This document shows positions 38,742 through 46,170 of a stretch of DNA of 64,000 nucleotides, one piece after another; positions within the stretch are counted from its first letter, which is position 1; each line of letters begins with the position of its first letter. The position numbers and the translations under genes are program-made. The stretch is from Thermoanaerobaculia bacterium (lineage in GTDB: Bacteria; Acidobacteriota; Thermoanaerobaculia; Gp7-AA8), in contig JADGNZ010000009.1 of the NCBI GenBank assembly GCA_017883205.1, forward strand, positions 62,001-126,000, given 5' to 3'. The notes under the pieces were generated by a model. The model was not told the DNA's origin, made no database searches, and was given only the letters and a program-made list of their open reading frames with translations.

Positions 38742-39413
38742 TCACTTCTGCTTCGGGGTGGGTGGTGGTGCTGGTTTCGTCTTGCACGGATGACCGGAGC
38801 GCCCGCGGGCGGGCTGCATCGTCTTTACGTGGGCGACGAGTGAGGCGGCTCGGGCGTTACGGGTGTATCCCTTGGCGAGGTTGTACACATGCAACGCTTG
38901 CTGCACGACGTCCCAGCGCTCCCGGAATATGTTGTACCGAACGTCCCGTGCAAGCGCTTCGGCGGCTGCGGCGAGAGGCTCGAACCGCAGGTTGCGGGTG
39001 ATGCCCAGGCGTGTTTTCACCGGATCGAGACCGGTCGTTGCCTGCATCGACGCGTCGTTTTCCGCCGCGACGGCACTGGCTTCGGGAAACACGTCAGGGA
39101 CGGCGCGGGCCGCACGCATCATCTTGATGCCTTCAGCCGGCGCCGGCACGAAGTCGGGCAGGATCTGATAGAAACCGCAAAGCTGCGCCACCGACTGCTG
39201 GACAAGTCCGTCGAGCGCCGCAATGCCGGACGCTCCGGACGGGATCAAGAAGGCGCGCGCGCAGCGCGCGGTGGATCGCGCTGCGTTGCGCGACGCCGTC
39301 GATCGCGAATGTTCTCGCAGCCGGCTGACGGCGACCCGACCGGGGCCCACTGCGACACATACCGTATCGCAGCGTTGCGCCCTGGTTGCGCACGTGCGCA
39401 TCCACCGTGTCAC
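38742..39413 (-). CDS. Hypothetical helical protein, start uncertain
   Basis: The frame is open for 223 codons, but the first about 50 codons overlap the 43-bp satellite and are probably not coding. A more natural protein starts near IPSGASGIAALDGLVQQ (TTG around 39248), giving about 168 residues. It is helical (YQILPDFVPAPAEGIKMM, ERWDVVQQALHVYNLAKG) with a Pro/Lys-rich end (KTKPAPPPTPKQK). Its general layout, a helical core of about 150 residues then a Pro-rich tail, parallels the gene at 40090-40647 on the other side of the satellite; the two may be paralogues. Function unknown. Confidence 0.55.
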   Translation of the reverse strand: MTRWMRTCATRAQRCDTVCVAVGPGRVAVSRLREHSRSTASRNAARSTARCARAFLIPSGASGIAALDGLVQQSVAQLCGFYQILPDFVPAPAEGIKMMRAARAVPDVFPEASAVAAENDASMQATTGLDPVKTRLGITRNLRFEPLAAAAEALARDVRYNIFRERWDVVQQALHVYNLAKGYTRNARAASLVAHVKTMQPARGRSGHPCKTKPAPPPTPKQK

Positions 39414-39720
39414 AGCGTTACACCCTCGGTGCGCACGTGCGCACCTACCGTGTCACAGCGTCGCACCCTCGTTGCACGCGTGCGCACCCACCGTGTCACA
39501 GCGTTACACCCTCGGTGCACACGTGCGCATCCACCGTGTCGCAGCGTTGCACCCTCGGTGCACACGTGCGCACCCACCGTGTCACAGCGTTGCACACTCG
39601 GTGCACACGTGCGCACCCACCAGGTCACAGCGTTACACCCTCGGTGCACACGTGCGCGCCTACCGTGTCACAGCGTTGCACCTTCGGTGTACACGTGCGC
39701 ACCGGCCATGCCGCATCGTC
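39383..39720. repeat. 43-bp direct-repeat satellite
   Basis: Units of exactly 43 bp (spacing measured between successive CCGTGTC motifs at 39405, 39448, 39491, 39534, 39577, 39620 variant and 39663) contain GTGTCACAGCGTTACACCCT and CGGTGCACACGTGCGCACCC. There are seven or more copies, with degenerate ends to about 39770. 43 is not a multiple of 3, so frames crossing the array are not conserved protein repeats. The remaining gap to 40089 shows nothing recognisable. Confidence 0.92.
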
Positions 39721-40089
39721 GCACGCGTGGTGCGCAGGTTTGCACGCATCGTGTTGCAGCGTTCCATGTCGTCGTTTCCCCGCGTTGCCCCTTGACAAGT
39801 CCTTTCAACGGGCCTATATCGTTCGCTACAACGTCGAAGATCGTAGATTTTCGGCTTTGGCGGCTGTCGGCGGTATGGGCGTGCTGGATAAGCATGATGT
39901 GTCCCGTACCGGCGCGGGAGTTGAGTTTTCTCCTCCTGCCGCGGGCACCCGAGGTGTGTACACGCCTCGGGCAAACATCAACCGGAAGAATCGGCGCGTA
40001 GCCGTTTCTTCCAGCCGGTGGCCGCTCGCACTTGTCGACGAGTCGTGACGTCACCTCCGGCCTGACAGCTCGCATAAGGAAGCTATGTC

Positions 40090-40647
40090 ATGAGTGATAC
40101 CGTCAATAACACCCCTGTTTCATCGAACCCTGATCCGGCCAAGCTGACCGCCGAAGAGGTCATCGCCCAACTGCGCACCATGAGGTCGCAGATCGATGAC
40201 GTCGCGCCGTTGTCGAAGGAGCGGCGCAAGCTGGTCAAAATGCGTCTGCGGACGCAGACGGCGCCGGTCGTCGAAGCGTCGATCAGCGTGATCGGCTCGT
40301 CGGACAAGGTGGCGCAGGCTGTAGGCCAGCCGCTCGCCGGCGTTCTCCAGCTCCAGAGCGACTCTGTACACTGGAACCTCGTCGCCGATGAGCTCCGCTC
40401 GTTCCTCAAAGGCATCGAAGGGGCGAATCTGCTCCGTCGCGAGGAGCTCGCGTTCATCGCATCGCAGGCGTACTCGTTCGGATCGCAGCTCGCGCGGAGC
40501 CCGGTCAACGCCGACCTGGTGCCCCAGGTCGAGGAGATCAAGCGTCTGAAGACTCTCGCGCGCCGCAAGAAGGCGCCGCAGAATCCGCCGACGCCGTCTC
40601 CGACGCCAGCGCCTGCCGACGACACGTCTACGGCACCGAAATCGTAA
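40090..40647 (+). CDS. Hypothetical helical protein with Pro-rich tail
   Basis: A 185-residue soluble protein starting MSDTVNNTPVSSNPDPAKL, with AAGGAAG about 7 bases before the ATG. It is mainly helical (LTAEEVIAQLRTMRSQI, VADELRSFLKGIEGANLL, VPQVEEIKRLKTLARRKK). The C-terminus is Pro/Thr-rich (PPTPSPTPAPADDTS). I recall similar multi-copy proteins in Acidobacteria-like genomes but no named domain. It resembles the minus-strand gene at 38742-39413 in layout. Function unknown. Confidence 0.75.
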   Translation: MSDTVNNTPVSSNPDPAKLTAEEVIAQLRTMRSQIDDVAPLSKERRKLVKMRLRTQTAPVVEASISVIGSSDKVAQAVGQPLAGVLQLQSDSVHWNLVADELRSFLKGIEGANLLRREELAFIASQAYSFGSQLARSPVNADLVPQVEEIKRLKTLARRKKAPQNPPTPSPTPAPADDTSTAPKS

Positions 40648-40664
40648 AGTGGAGAGGTTTGTGA

Positions 40665-40694
40665 ACCCGGGCGCGCTCGCAGGCGCGCCCGGGT
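40665..40694 (+). terminator. Strong GC hairpin after hypothetical gene
   Basis: ACCCGGGCGCGC and GCGCGCCCGGGT form a perfect 12-bp stem with a 6-base loop, 18 bp after the stop codon. No T-tract follows, so it may act as a weak terminator or mRNA stabiliser. Confidence 0.6.
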
Positions 40695-40873
40695 AACCAT
40701 GAGGGTCACAAAGAACGACAACGCATCCGAACGTGCCTCTCACGCGAAGGCGCGAAGATCGCGAAGAGGCATTTCGCCGGGGGTACCCTCGGCAGACGGA
40801 GAAATGAACCATGTCATCGACGAGCCGTGGAGCTTGGGTGAGAAATCCCTCCTTAGTGTGAACTGAGAGAACC

Positions 40874-40950
40874 GTTTCACGCGGAGACGCGGAGGACGCG
40901 GAGGTATCTTTTTGTTTCTCTCCGCGCCCCTCCGCGTCTCCGCGTGAAAC
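40874..40950. repeat. Intergenic inverted repeat, CGCGGAGACGCGGAGG family, second copy
   Basis: GTTTCACGCGGAGACGCGGAGG and its complement CCTCCGCGTCTCCGCGTGAAAC face each other over about 30 bp. It matches the element at 4474-4533. The gap 40695-41010 has no gene. Confidence 0.85.
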
Positions 40951-41010
40951 GTCTTTTTCGTTCTTTTCGCTAATAGCGCTTCGCGAAATGTCGTCACGCG
41001 TTGCGCTGCT

Positions 41011-42804
41011 CTACTCCCCGCCCCGCTTCCCTTCCAACTCGGCCCACCTTGCGTATAGGCGGTCGACTGTGTCTTGGGCGGCGTCGAGGGCGGTGACGCG
41101 TTGCTGGAGGATGGTGGCGTCGGTGGCGATGGCGGGGTCTTCGACTGCGACTCGCGCGGCGTCGAGGCGTTCCTCGGCGGCGTGGACGTTTGACTCCATC
41201 GCGTCCCATTCGCGTTGTTCGGCGTAGGTCAGTTTCTTCGCCTTCGGCTTCGAAGGTCTCGCGTCGCGGGTGGGGGTGGCGGCGCGGGGGCGGTTTTCCT
41301 GCCATTGGGTGTAGTCGGCGAAGTATTCGGCGCCGCCTTTTCCGTCGAGGGCGAGGATCTGGGTGGAGACGCGGTCGATGAGGTAGCGGTCGTGGGTGAC
41401 GAGGACCAATGCGCCGGGGAAGTCGAGGAGGGAGTCTTCCAGGACTTCTAGCGTTGAGATGTCGAGATCGTTTGTGGGCTCGTCGAGGACCAGGAGGTCG
41501 GCCGGTTGGAGCATCAGTCTGGCCAGGACGATTCTGGCTTTTTCTCCGCCGGAGAGTTTGGAGACTGATGTCTCGAGTTGGTCGGGTTGGAAGAGGAAGC
41601 GTTTCGCCCATGATGCGACGTGAAGGGTGCGGTCGCGGTAGACGACTTGATCGCCCTCGGGGGCCAAGGCGCGTTTCAACGTCAGCGTCGGGTCGAGGCT
41701 TTCGCGGTTTTGTTCGAAGTAGACGATGCGGAGTTTTTCGGCTTTCTCGATGGTGCCGGCGTCCGGTTGCAGCTCGCCGGTAATCGTTCGCAGGAGCGTC
41801 GTTTTGCCGGAACCGTTGGGACCGAGGATGCCGAGGCGGGAGCCGGGGGTGAGGAGGATGTCGAGATCGGCGACGAGGAGTTTGTCGCCCATCGACTTGC
41901 GCAGGCCTTTGACGAGCCAGAGGCGCTTCGTTCTGCGCTCCGAGGCGGTGAAGTCGATCTTGGCGGTGCTGGTGTTGCTGCGCGATCTCGAGTCCGCCAG
42001 CTCCCCGATCAACCCCTCGGCGTTTTGAATCCGCGATTTCGATTTCGTTGTGCGCGCTTTCGGGCCGCGTCGGAGCCATTCGACTTCGCGCCGCACGAGG
42101 TTGGCGAGCGTCTCCTGATACGCGGCTTCGTTGCGCAGTAGCTCGTCGCGGCGCTCCAGAAAGTCTGAATAGTGGCCGTTGACCTGCAGGAGGCCGTCGG
42201 CGTACTGGCGATTGAGCTCCAGCATCCGGCGGGCGGTGTTCTCGAGGAAGTAGCGGTCGTGGCTGACGACAACGAAGGCTTTCGGTTCGGACTTGAGAAG
42301 ACCCTCGAGCCAGAGGATGGCGTCGACGTCGAGATGGTTGGTGGGCTCGTCGAGCAGCATGACATCCGGCTCGCGCGCGAGCTCGCGGGCGATGGCCAGG
42401 CGTTTGCGCCAGCCGCCGCTGAGCGTGGCAGTGTCCTGGGTGCGGTCCATGAAACCGGATTTGCCGAGGGCGATGGCGACGCGGGTTTGTTTGCCGTAGT
42501 CGTCGAGGATGTGATCGTTCTCGAGGCCTTCGAGGAGGACTTCTTCGATCGTCTTGCCATGCGCGAAGACGGGATCCTGCGGGACGTAGCCGATGCGGAC
42601 GCCTTTGCGCACGGCGCGGTTGCCGGAGTCGGCTTCTTCGACGCCGGCGACGATTTTCATCAGCGTCGATTTGCCGGAGCCATTGGGGCCGACGAGGCCG
42701 ACGTGGTCGCCTTCGAAGAGGGAAAAGGAGAGGTCGTTGAAGAGGGGGCGGGAGGTGTAGGACTTCGTGAGGCGTTCGCAGGTTAGGAGGACTGTCGGAG
42801 GCAT
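41011..42804 (-). CDS. uup: ABC-F family ATPase, Uup-like
   Basis: A 597-residue soluble protein with two ABC ATPase domains and no membrane part. Each has a Walker A (VGPNGSGKSTLM and LGPNGSGKTTLLR), a signature (LSGGWRKRLAIAREL and LSGGEKARIVLARL) and a Walker B (VMLLDEPTNHLD and LLVLDEPTNDLD). The interdomain linker (EVEWLRRGPKARTTKSKSRI) and the C-terminal coiled coil (about 525-597) are typical of Uup among ABC-F proteins. Uup acts on ribosomes or branched DNA rather than transport. It starts at ATG 42804 and is separated from the upstream gene by an inverted repeat. Confidence 0.93.
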   Translation of the reverse strand: MPPTVLLTCERLTKSYTSRPLFNDLSFSLFEGDHVGLVGPNGSGKSTLMKIVAGVEEADSGNRAVRKGVRIGYVPQDPVFAHGKTIEEVLLEGLENDHILDDYGKQTRVAIALGKSGFMDRTQDTATLSGGWRKRLAIARELAREPDVMLLDEPTNHLDVDAILWLEGLLKSEPKAFVVVSHDRYFLENTARRMLELNRQYADGLLQVNGHYSDFLERRDELLRNEAAYQETLANLVRREVEWLRRGPKARTTKSKSRIQNAEGLIGELADSRSRSNTSTAKIDFTASERRTKRLWLVKGLRKSMGDKLLVADLDILLTPGSRLGILGPNGSGKTTLLRTITGELQPDAGTIEKAEKLRIVYFEQNRESLDPTLTLKRALAPEGDQVVYRDRTLHVASWAKRFLFQPDQLETSVSKLSGGEKARIVLARLMLQPADLLVLDEPTNDLDISTLEVLEDSLLDFPGALVLVTHDRYLIDRVSTQILALDGKGGAEYFADYTQWQENRPRAATPTRDARPSKPKAKKLTYAEQREWDAMESNVHAAEERLDAARVAVEDPAIATDATILQQRVTALDAAQDTVDRLYARWAELEGKRGGE

Positions 42805-42817
42805 TCAGAGGCATTCA

Positions 42818-42871
42818 ACCACAGAGACACAAAGGACGCAGAGAGCTCTGTGCTCTCTGCGCCTCTGTGGT
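42818..42871. repeat. Intergenic inverted repeat, ACCACAGAGACACAGAGG family, second copy
   Basis: ACCACAGAGACACAAAGGACGC and the opposite arm GCGCCTCTGTGGT surround a CAGAGAGCTCTGTGCTCTCTG core. It is related to the element at 6711-6767. Confidence 0.8.
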
Positions 42872-42895
42872 GAATTGTTTCTTTTGCGAAATGAA

Positions 42896-44896
42896 CTACT
42901 TGTCGTTGTGCAGCTCGACGAACTCGTAGATGAAATTGCCGCTGCCGGCGGCGTCGGAGAATTCGTTGATGACGACGCCTTTGGCGCAGCCGGCGCCGGC
43001 GCCGCTGCCGGGGTTGGCGAGTGTCGTTACGCCGACTGTCCAGTTCGAAGTGATGCCTGCGCCGGTGCAGGGATCGATGCGTTGGAGGTCCTGATTCGCG
43101 CCTGAGGCCTCGGAGATCGTCGGGCCGTCGATGATGGTGCCGCTGGCGTTCTTGAGCGTGTAGTTTTCGCTGCCGTTGATCTGTGGGAAGGCGCCGGCGG
43201 TGGTGAGGTAGACGACGTTCGATCCGAGGGTGACGCCCCAGAAGGTCTGGAAGGCGGCCTTCGTGGCGTCGCGGCCGATGACGACGTAGCCATTCGCGGG
43301 AATCACGGTGCCGGCCGGGATCGTGTAGACGACGGTGGCGTTGGCCTGCGTGACAGTCCAGCCGGAGATGTCGGTGCCGGTGGGATTGTTGACGGTGACG
43401 CCGATGGCCGTGGACGTTCCGACGTTGAGCGCGGCGTCGTAGGCTTTCGCGGTCAGCGAGTGCGAACCGTTGGCGACCGAGGTGGAGTCCCAGCTATAAG
43501 AATACGGAGAGGTGGTGTCGGTCGACTTGAGCGCGCCGTCGACGTAGAACTCGACCTTCGTCACGCCGACGTTGTCGGACGCGGTGGCGTTGATGGCGAC
43601 GGTGCCGACGACGGTGGCGCCGTTGAGCGGAGCGGTGATGGAGACGGTAGGCGCAGTGGTGTCGCCATTGTTGTTGACGGTGACGGAGACTGCGGTCGAT
43701 GTTCCGACGTTGAGCGCGGCGTCGTAGGCCTTCGCGGTCAGCGAATGCGATGCGTTGCTGGCGGAGGTCGTATCCCAGCTCCATGAGTAGGGCGAGGTTG
43801 TATCGGTCGATTTGAGCGCGCCGTCGAGATAGAACTCGACCTTTGTTACGCCGACGTTGTCGCTCGCCGAGGCGTTGACCGAGACCGTTCCGTTGACCGT
43901 AGCGCCGTTCAACGGAGCGGTGATCGAAACGGTTGGAGGAGTCGTGTCGCCGCCACCTGAACCGTTGGCAATCCAGGCGATGCCGTTGGCGACGAGCAGG
44001 CCGTTGTCGTAGGTCGTGTCGTTGTAGCCGAGGTAGGTCGTGTGGCCGCAGGAGTTGGTGGCATCCTCGGTGACGGAGGAGTCGGCGATTGCGGCGATAC
44101 GGCCGGTGCCGTAAGTGGATGTCGCGTAAGTGACACCTGTCGTTGAGTCGTGCGTCGACGTCGTCTTCCAGATGTGACCCTGCGCGGCGCCGGACAGCGT
44201 CATCGAGGAGGAACCGAACAGTCCGAGGCCCTTCGTCGGCGAAGGAACACCGAACGTGCCGGTGAAGATGATCGGCGAGGTGGTGACGGTCGTGTAGTTG
44301 TGATCGGGATGATCGTCGAACCAGCCGAAGGTGGTGTCGGACGAGTTGTCGTTGTAGGTGATGCCGAAGATGCTCGGGCTGCCCATGAGCGCGTTGAAGA
44401 CGCCGGCCGCATCGATACCATCACTATTCCGGTCGGCGCCGGCGTGGTCGGAGATCATGAAAAGTCCGCCGCCGTTGAAGACGAAGTTGCGGATGGCGGT
44501 GATCTCGGTGGACGTCAGGGCGATGTTCGGCTCGGGCATGACGAAGACGTTGTAGTGGCTGAGGTCCTGTACGTTGGTTCCGTCGCCGTAGCTGATGCGG
44601 GCGCCGACGGGAAGGCTCTCAACGTGAAAGCCTTTCTTGACGAGATCGACGCCCATCGCCGAGAGTGCGCCGTTCCAGTACGTTTCAGCGGTGCCTGAGG
44701 TGATGCCCGACTGGTCAGGCGTGGGCAAACGTTGCGCGGTGCCGCAGGTGTCTTCGTCGAGGGTCCAGTCGGCGTTGCCGGCGGTCTGCGCGTGGGCGGC
44801 GTCGAAGAGGATGGTCTTCTGTTGTGCGACGGCGTGGGTTGCTGCAAAAAGGACAAATGTAACCAGGATGGACATCATGAGAGAGCGTTGTTTCAT
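42896..44896 (-). CDS. Secreted protein with Ig-like repeats and lamin-tail domain
   Basis: A 666-residue exported protein with a signal peptide (MKQRSLMMSILVTFVLFAAT...) and a ribosome site GGAGG 6 bases before the ATG at 44896. The N-terminal about 320 residues resemble a ThuA/glutamine-amidotransferase-like or GldG-like fold (HYNVFVMPEPNIALTSTEI, then FNGGGLFMISDHAGADRN). Two Ig-like repeats follow, each containing DNVGVTKVEFY then a DGALKSTDTTSPYS-type segment. The C-terminus is a lamin-tail domain (SGWTVTQANATVVYTIPAG to VINEFSDAAGSGNFIYEFVE). The last about 220 residues closely match the protein at 46171-48024. Confidence 0.87.
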   Translation of the reverse strand: MKQRSLMMSILVTFVLFAATHAVAQQKTILFDAAHAQTAGNADWTLDEDTCGTAQRLPTPDQSGITSGTAETYWNGALSAMGVDLVKKGFHVESLPVGARISYGDGTNVQDLSHYNVFVMPEPNIALTSTEITAIRNFVFNGGGLFMISDHAGADRNSDGIDAAGVFNALMGSPSIFGITYNDNSSDTTFGWFDDHPDHNYTTVTTSPIIFTGTFGVPSPTKGLGLFGSSSMTLSGAAQGHIWKTTSTHDSTTGVTYATSTYGTGRIAAIADSSVTEDATNSCGHTTYLGYNDTTYDNGLLVANGIAWIANGSGGGDTTPPTVSITAPLNGATVNGTVSVNASASDNVGVTKVEFYLDGALKSTDTTSPYSWSWDTTSASNASHSLTAKAYDAALNVGTSTAVSVTVNNNGDTTAPTVSITAPLNGATVVGTVAINATASDNVGVTKVEFYVDGALKSTDTTSPYSYSWDSTSVANGSHSLTAKAYDAALNVGTSTAIGVTVNNPTGTDISGWTVTQANATVVYTIPAGTVIPANGYVVIGRDATKAAFQTFWGVTLGSNVVYLTTAGAFPQINGSENYTLKNASGTIIDGPTISEASGANQDLQRIDPCTGAGITSNWTVGVTTLANPGSGAGAGCAKGVVINEFSDAAGSGNFIYEFVELHNDK

Positions 44897-45039
44897 TCTT
44901 CCTCCATTGATTGCAAGTGGTCTGAATGTTGACCACTTCGTCGTTGATTGACCCAGGGAGTGTGCAGTTCTTGACCAGAAGAAGGGGTGACTGGTGGGGA
45001 GATTGATGTTGAAGTGCAGGTAAAGTGCCTCTGTTGGGG

Positions 45040-45175
45040 AGTGGGGTGTAGGGAGTGGGGTGTGGGAGGGATTTGGTGTCGGGTGTCGGGTGTCGGAGAA
45101 AAAAATCGGCACGGCAAATTCTTGTTCCGACTTCCACTCCCTACTCCCCACACCCCACTCCCCGCATAGAATCAC
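45040..45175. repeat. G-rich/C-rich inverted repeat, second block
   Basis: GGGGAGTGGGGTGTAGGGAG (about 45038-45057) faces ACTCCCCACACCCCACTCCCC (about 45144-45164), with a GTGTCGGGTGTCGG pair inside. It lies in the divergent gap between the lamin-tail gene and the hydratase gene, so it may hold promoter signals I cannot resolve. Confidence 0.75.
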
Positions 45176-45178
45176 CAC

Positions 45179-45931
45179 ATGCTCGAACGAGATCTCACCG
45201 ACGGCATCCTCACCCTTCGCCTTTCCCACGGAAAGGCGAGCGCGCTCGATCTGGAATTGTGTACCGCGCTGACGAACGCATTCGAGGAGGCGGCGGCGGA
45301 TGACGATGTCGGCGCGGTCATCCTCACCGGCACCGGATCGATCTTCTGCGCGGGCGTCGATCTGCCGCGGATGATCAACGCCGGCGGCGATTACGTGCAG
45401 CTCTTTGTCGAGGCGTTGGATGCGGCGCTACGGGCGGTGTTCGTCTTCCCGAAGCCGTGCGTCGCCGCGCTCAACGGACACGCCATCGCGGGGGGCGCGA
45501 TCCTGGCGTTTGCCTGCGATCACCGTCTGATGACAGGAGGCAAAATCGGAGTCCCAGAGCCACTTGTCGGCGTTCCCTTCCCTCCGCTGGCGATGGCGAT
45601 CGTGCGCTTCGCGGTGCCGAAACCGCACCTGCAGCCGATGGTCTATTTCGGCCGGACGATGGACGCGGAAACGGGACGCGGCATCGGCATCGTCGATGAG
45701 GTGATTTCCGCCGAGCAGCTTCCCGTTCGCGCGCAGATTGTCGCCGAACAATTGATGTCGATCCCGCGGCACACGTTCCGTCTGACGAAGCGCCAGCTTC
45801 GCGAGCCGTACCTGCGCGATGCCGCGAATATCGCCAGCGCATCCGCCGACGAGATCGACGCTATCTGGTCCGATCCAGCGACGCACGCGCACATCCGCGA
45901 GTACCTGGCGATGACGCTCGGGAGGAAGTGA
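45179..45931 (+). CDS. Enoyl-CoA hydratase/isomerase family protein
   Basis: A 250-residue crotonase-fold enzyme. The oxyanion-hole segments are SHGKASALDLELCTAL and, near residue 100, VAALNGHAIAGGAILAFACD; the last is the family signature. The first catalytic Glu position of classical hydratases (after GGG) is not clearly conserved (LMTGGKIGVPEPLVGVPFPP), so it could be an isomerase or another crotonase-type acyl-CoA enzyme. It sits between two secreted lamin-tail genes and appears independent. Confidence 0.92.
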   Translation: MLERDLTDGILTLRLSHGKASALDLELCTALTNAFEEAAADDDVGAVILTGTGSIFCAGVDLPRMINAGGDYVQLFVEALDAALRAVFVFPKPCVAALNGHAIAGGAILAFACDHRLMTGGKIGVPEPLVGVPFPPLAMAIVRFAVPKPHLQPMVYFGRTMDAETGRGIGIVDEVISAEQLPVRAQIVAEQLMSIPRHTFRLTKRQLREPYLRDAANIASASADEIDAIWSDPATHAHIREYLAMTLGRK

Positions 45932-46110
45932 GGTCGGGGGGTGGGGAGTGGGGGGTAGGGAGTGGGAGTTAATTTTGTTTTCGGGTTGTCGATTGTCGGT
46001 TGTCGGAGAAGCTAATCGATATCCTCAACGCGCTACTCCGATGATGACTCACTCTCCGTAGAGACTTCGCCGCTCCCACACCCCACCACACCCCACCCCC
46101 CATCCCGCAC
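45930..46110. repeat. G-rich/C-rich inverted repeat, third block
   Basis: GTGGGGAGTGGGGGGTAGGGAG (about 45941-45962) is followed by TGTCGATTGTCGGTTGTCGG units and then CCACACCCCACCACACCCCACC (about 46074-46095). No gene is seen between 45932 and 46170. Confidence 0.75.
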
Positions 46111-46170
46111 GATTCCTGCATACAAACGCGCAAACGGCTCCCCCCAAACCCACGCATCAGAGGAGAAACG

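Noticed and set aside
39383..39720. CRISPR array
   Set aside because: The repeats are contiguous at 43 bp with no unique spacers and no cas genes nearby.
38889..40001. 370-codon and overlapping frames across the 43-bp array
   Set aside because: 43 bp is not a multiple of 3, so the protein sequence cycles through three frames; the start is antisense to the minus-strand gene at 38742.
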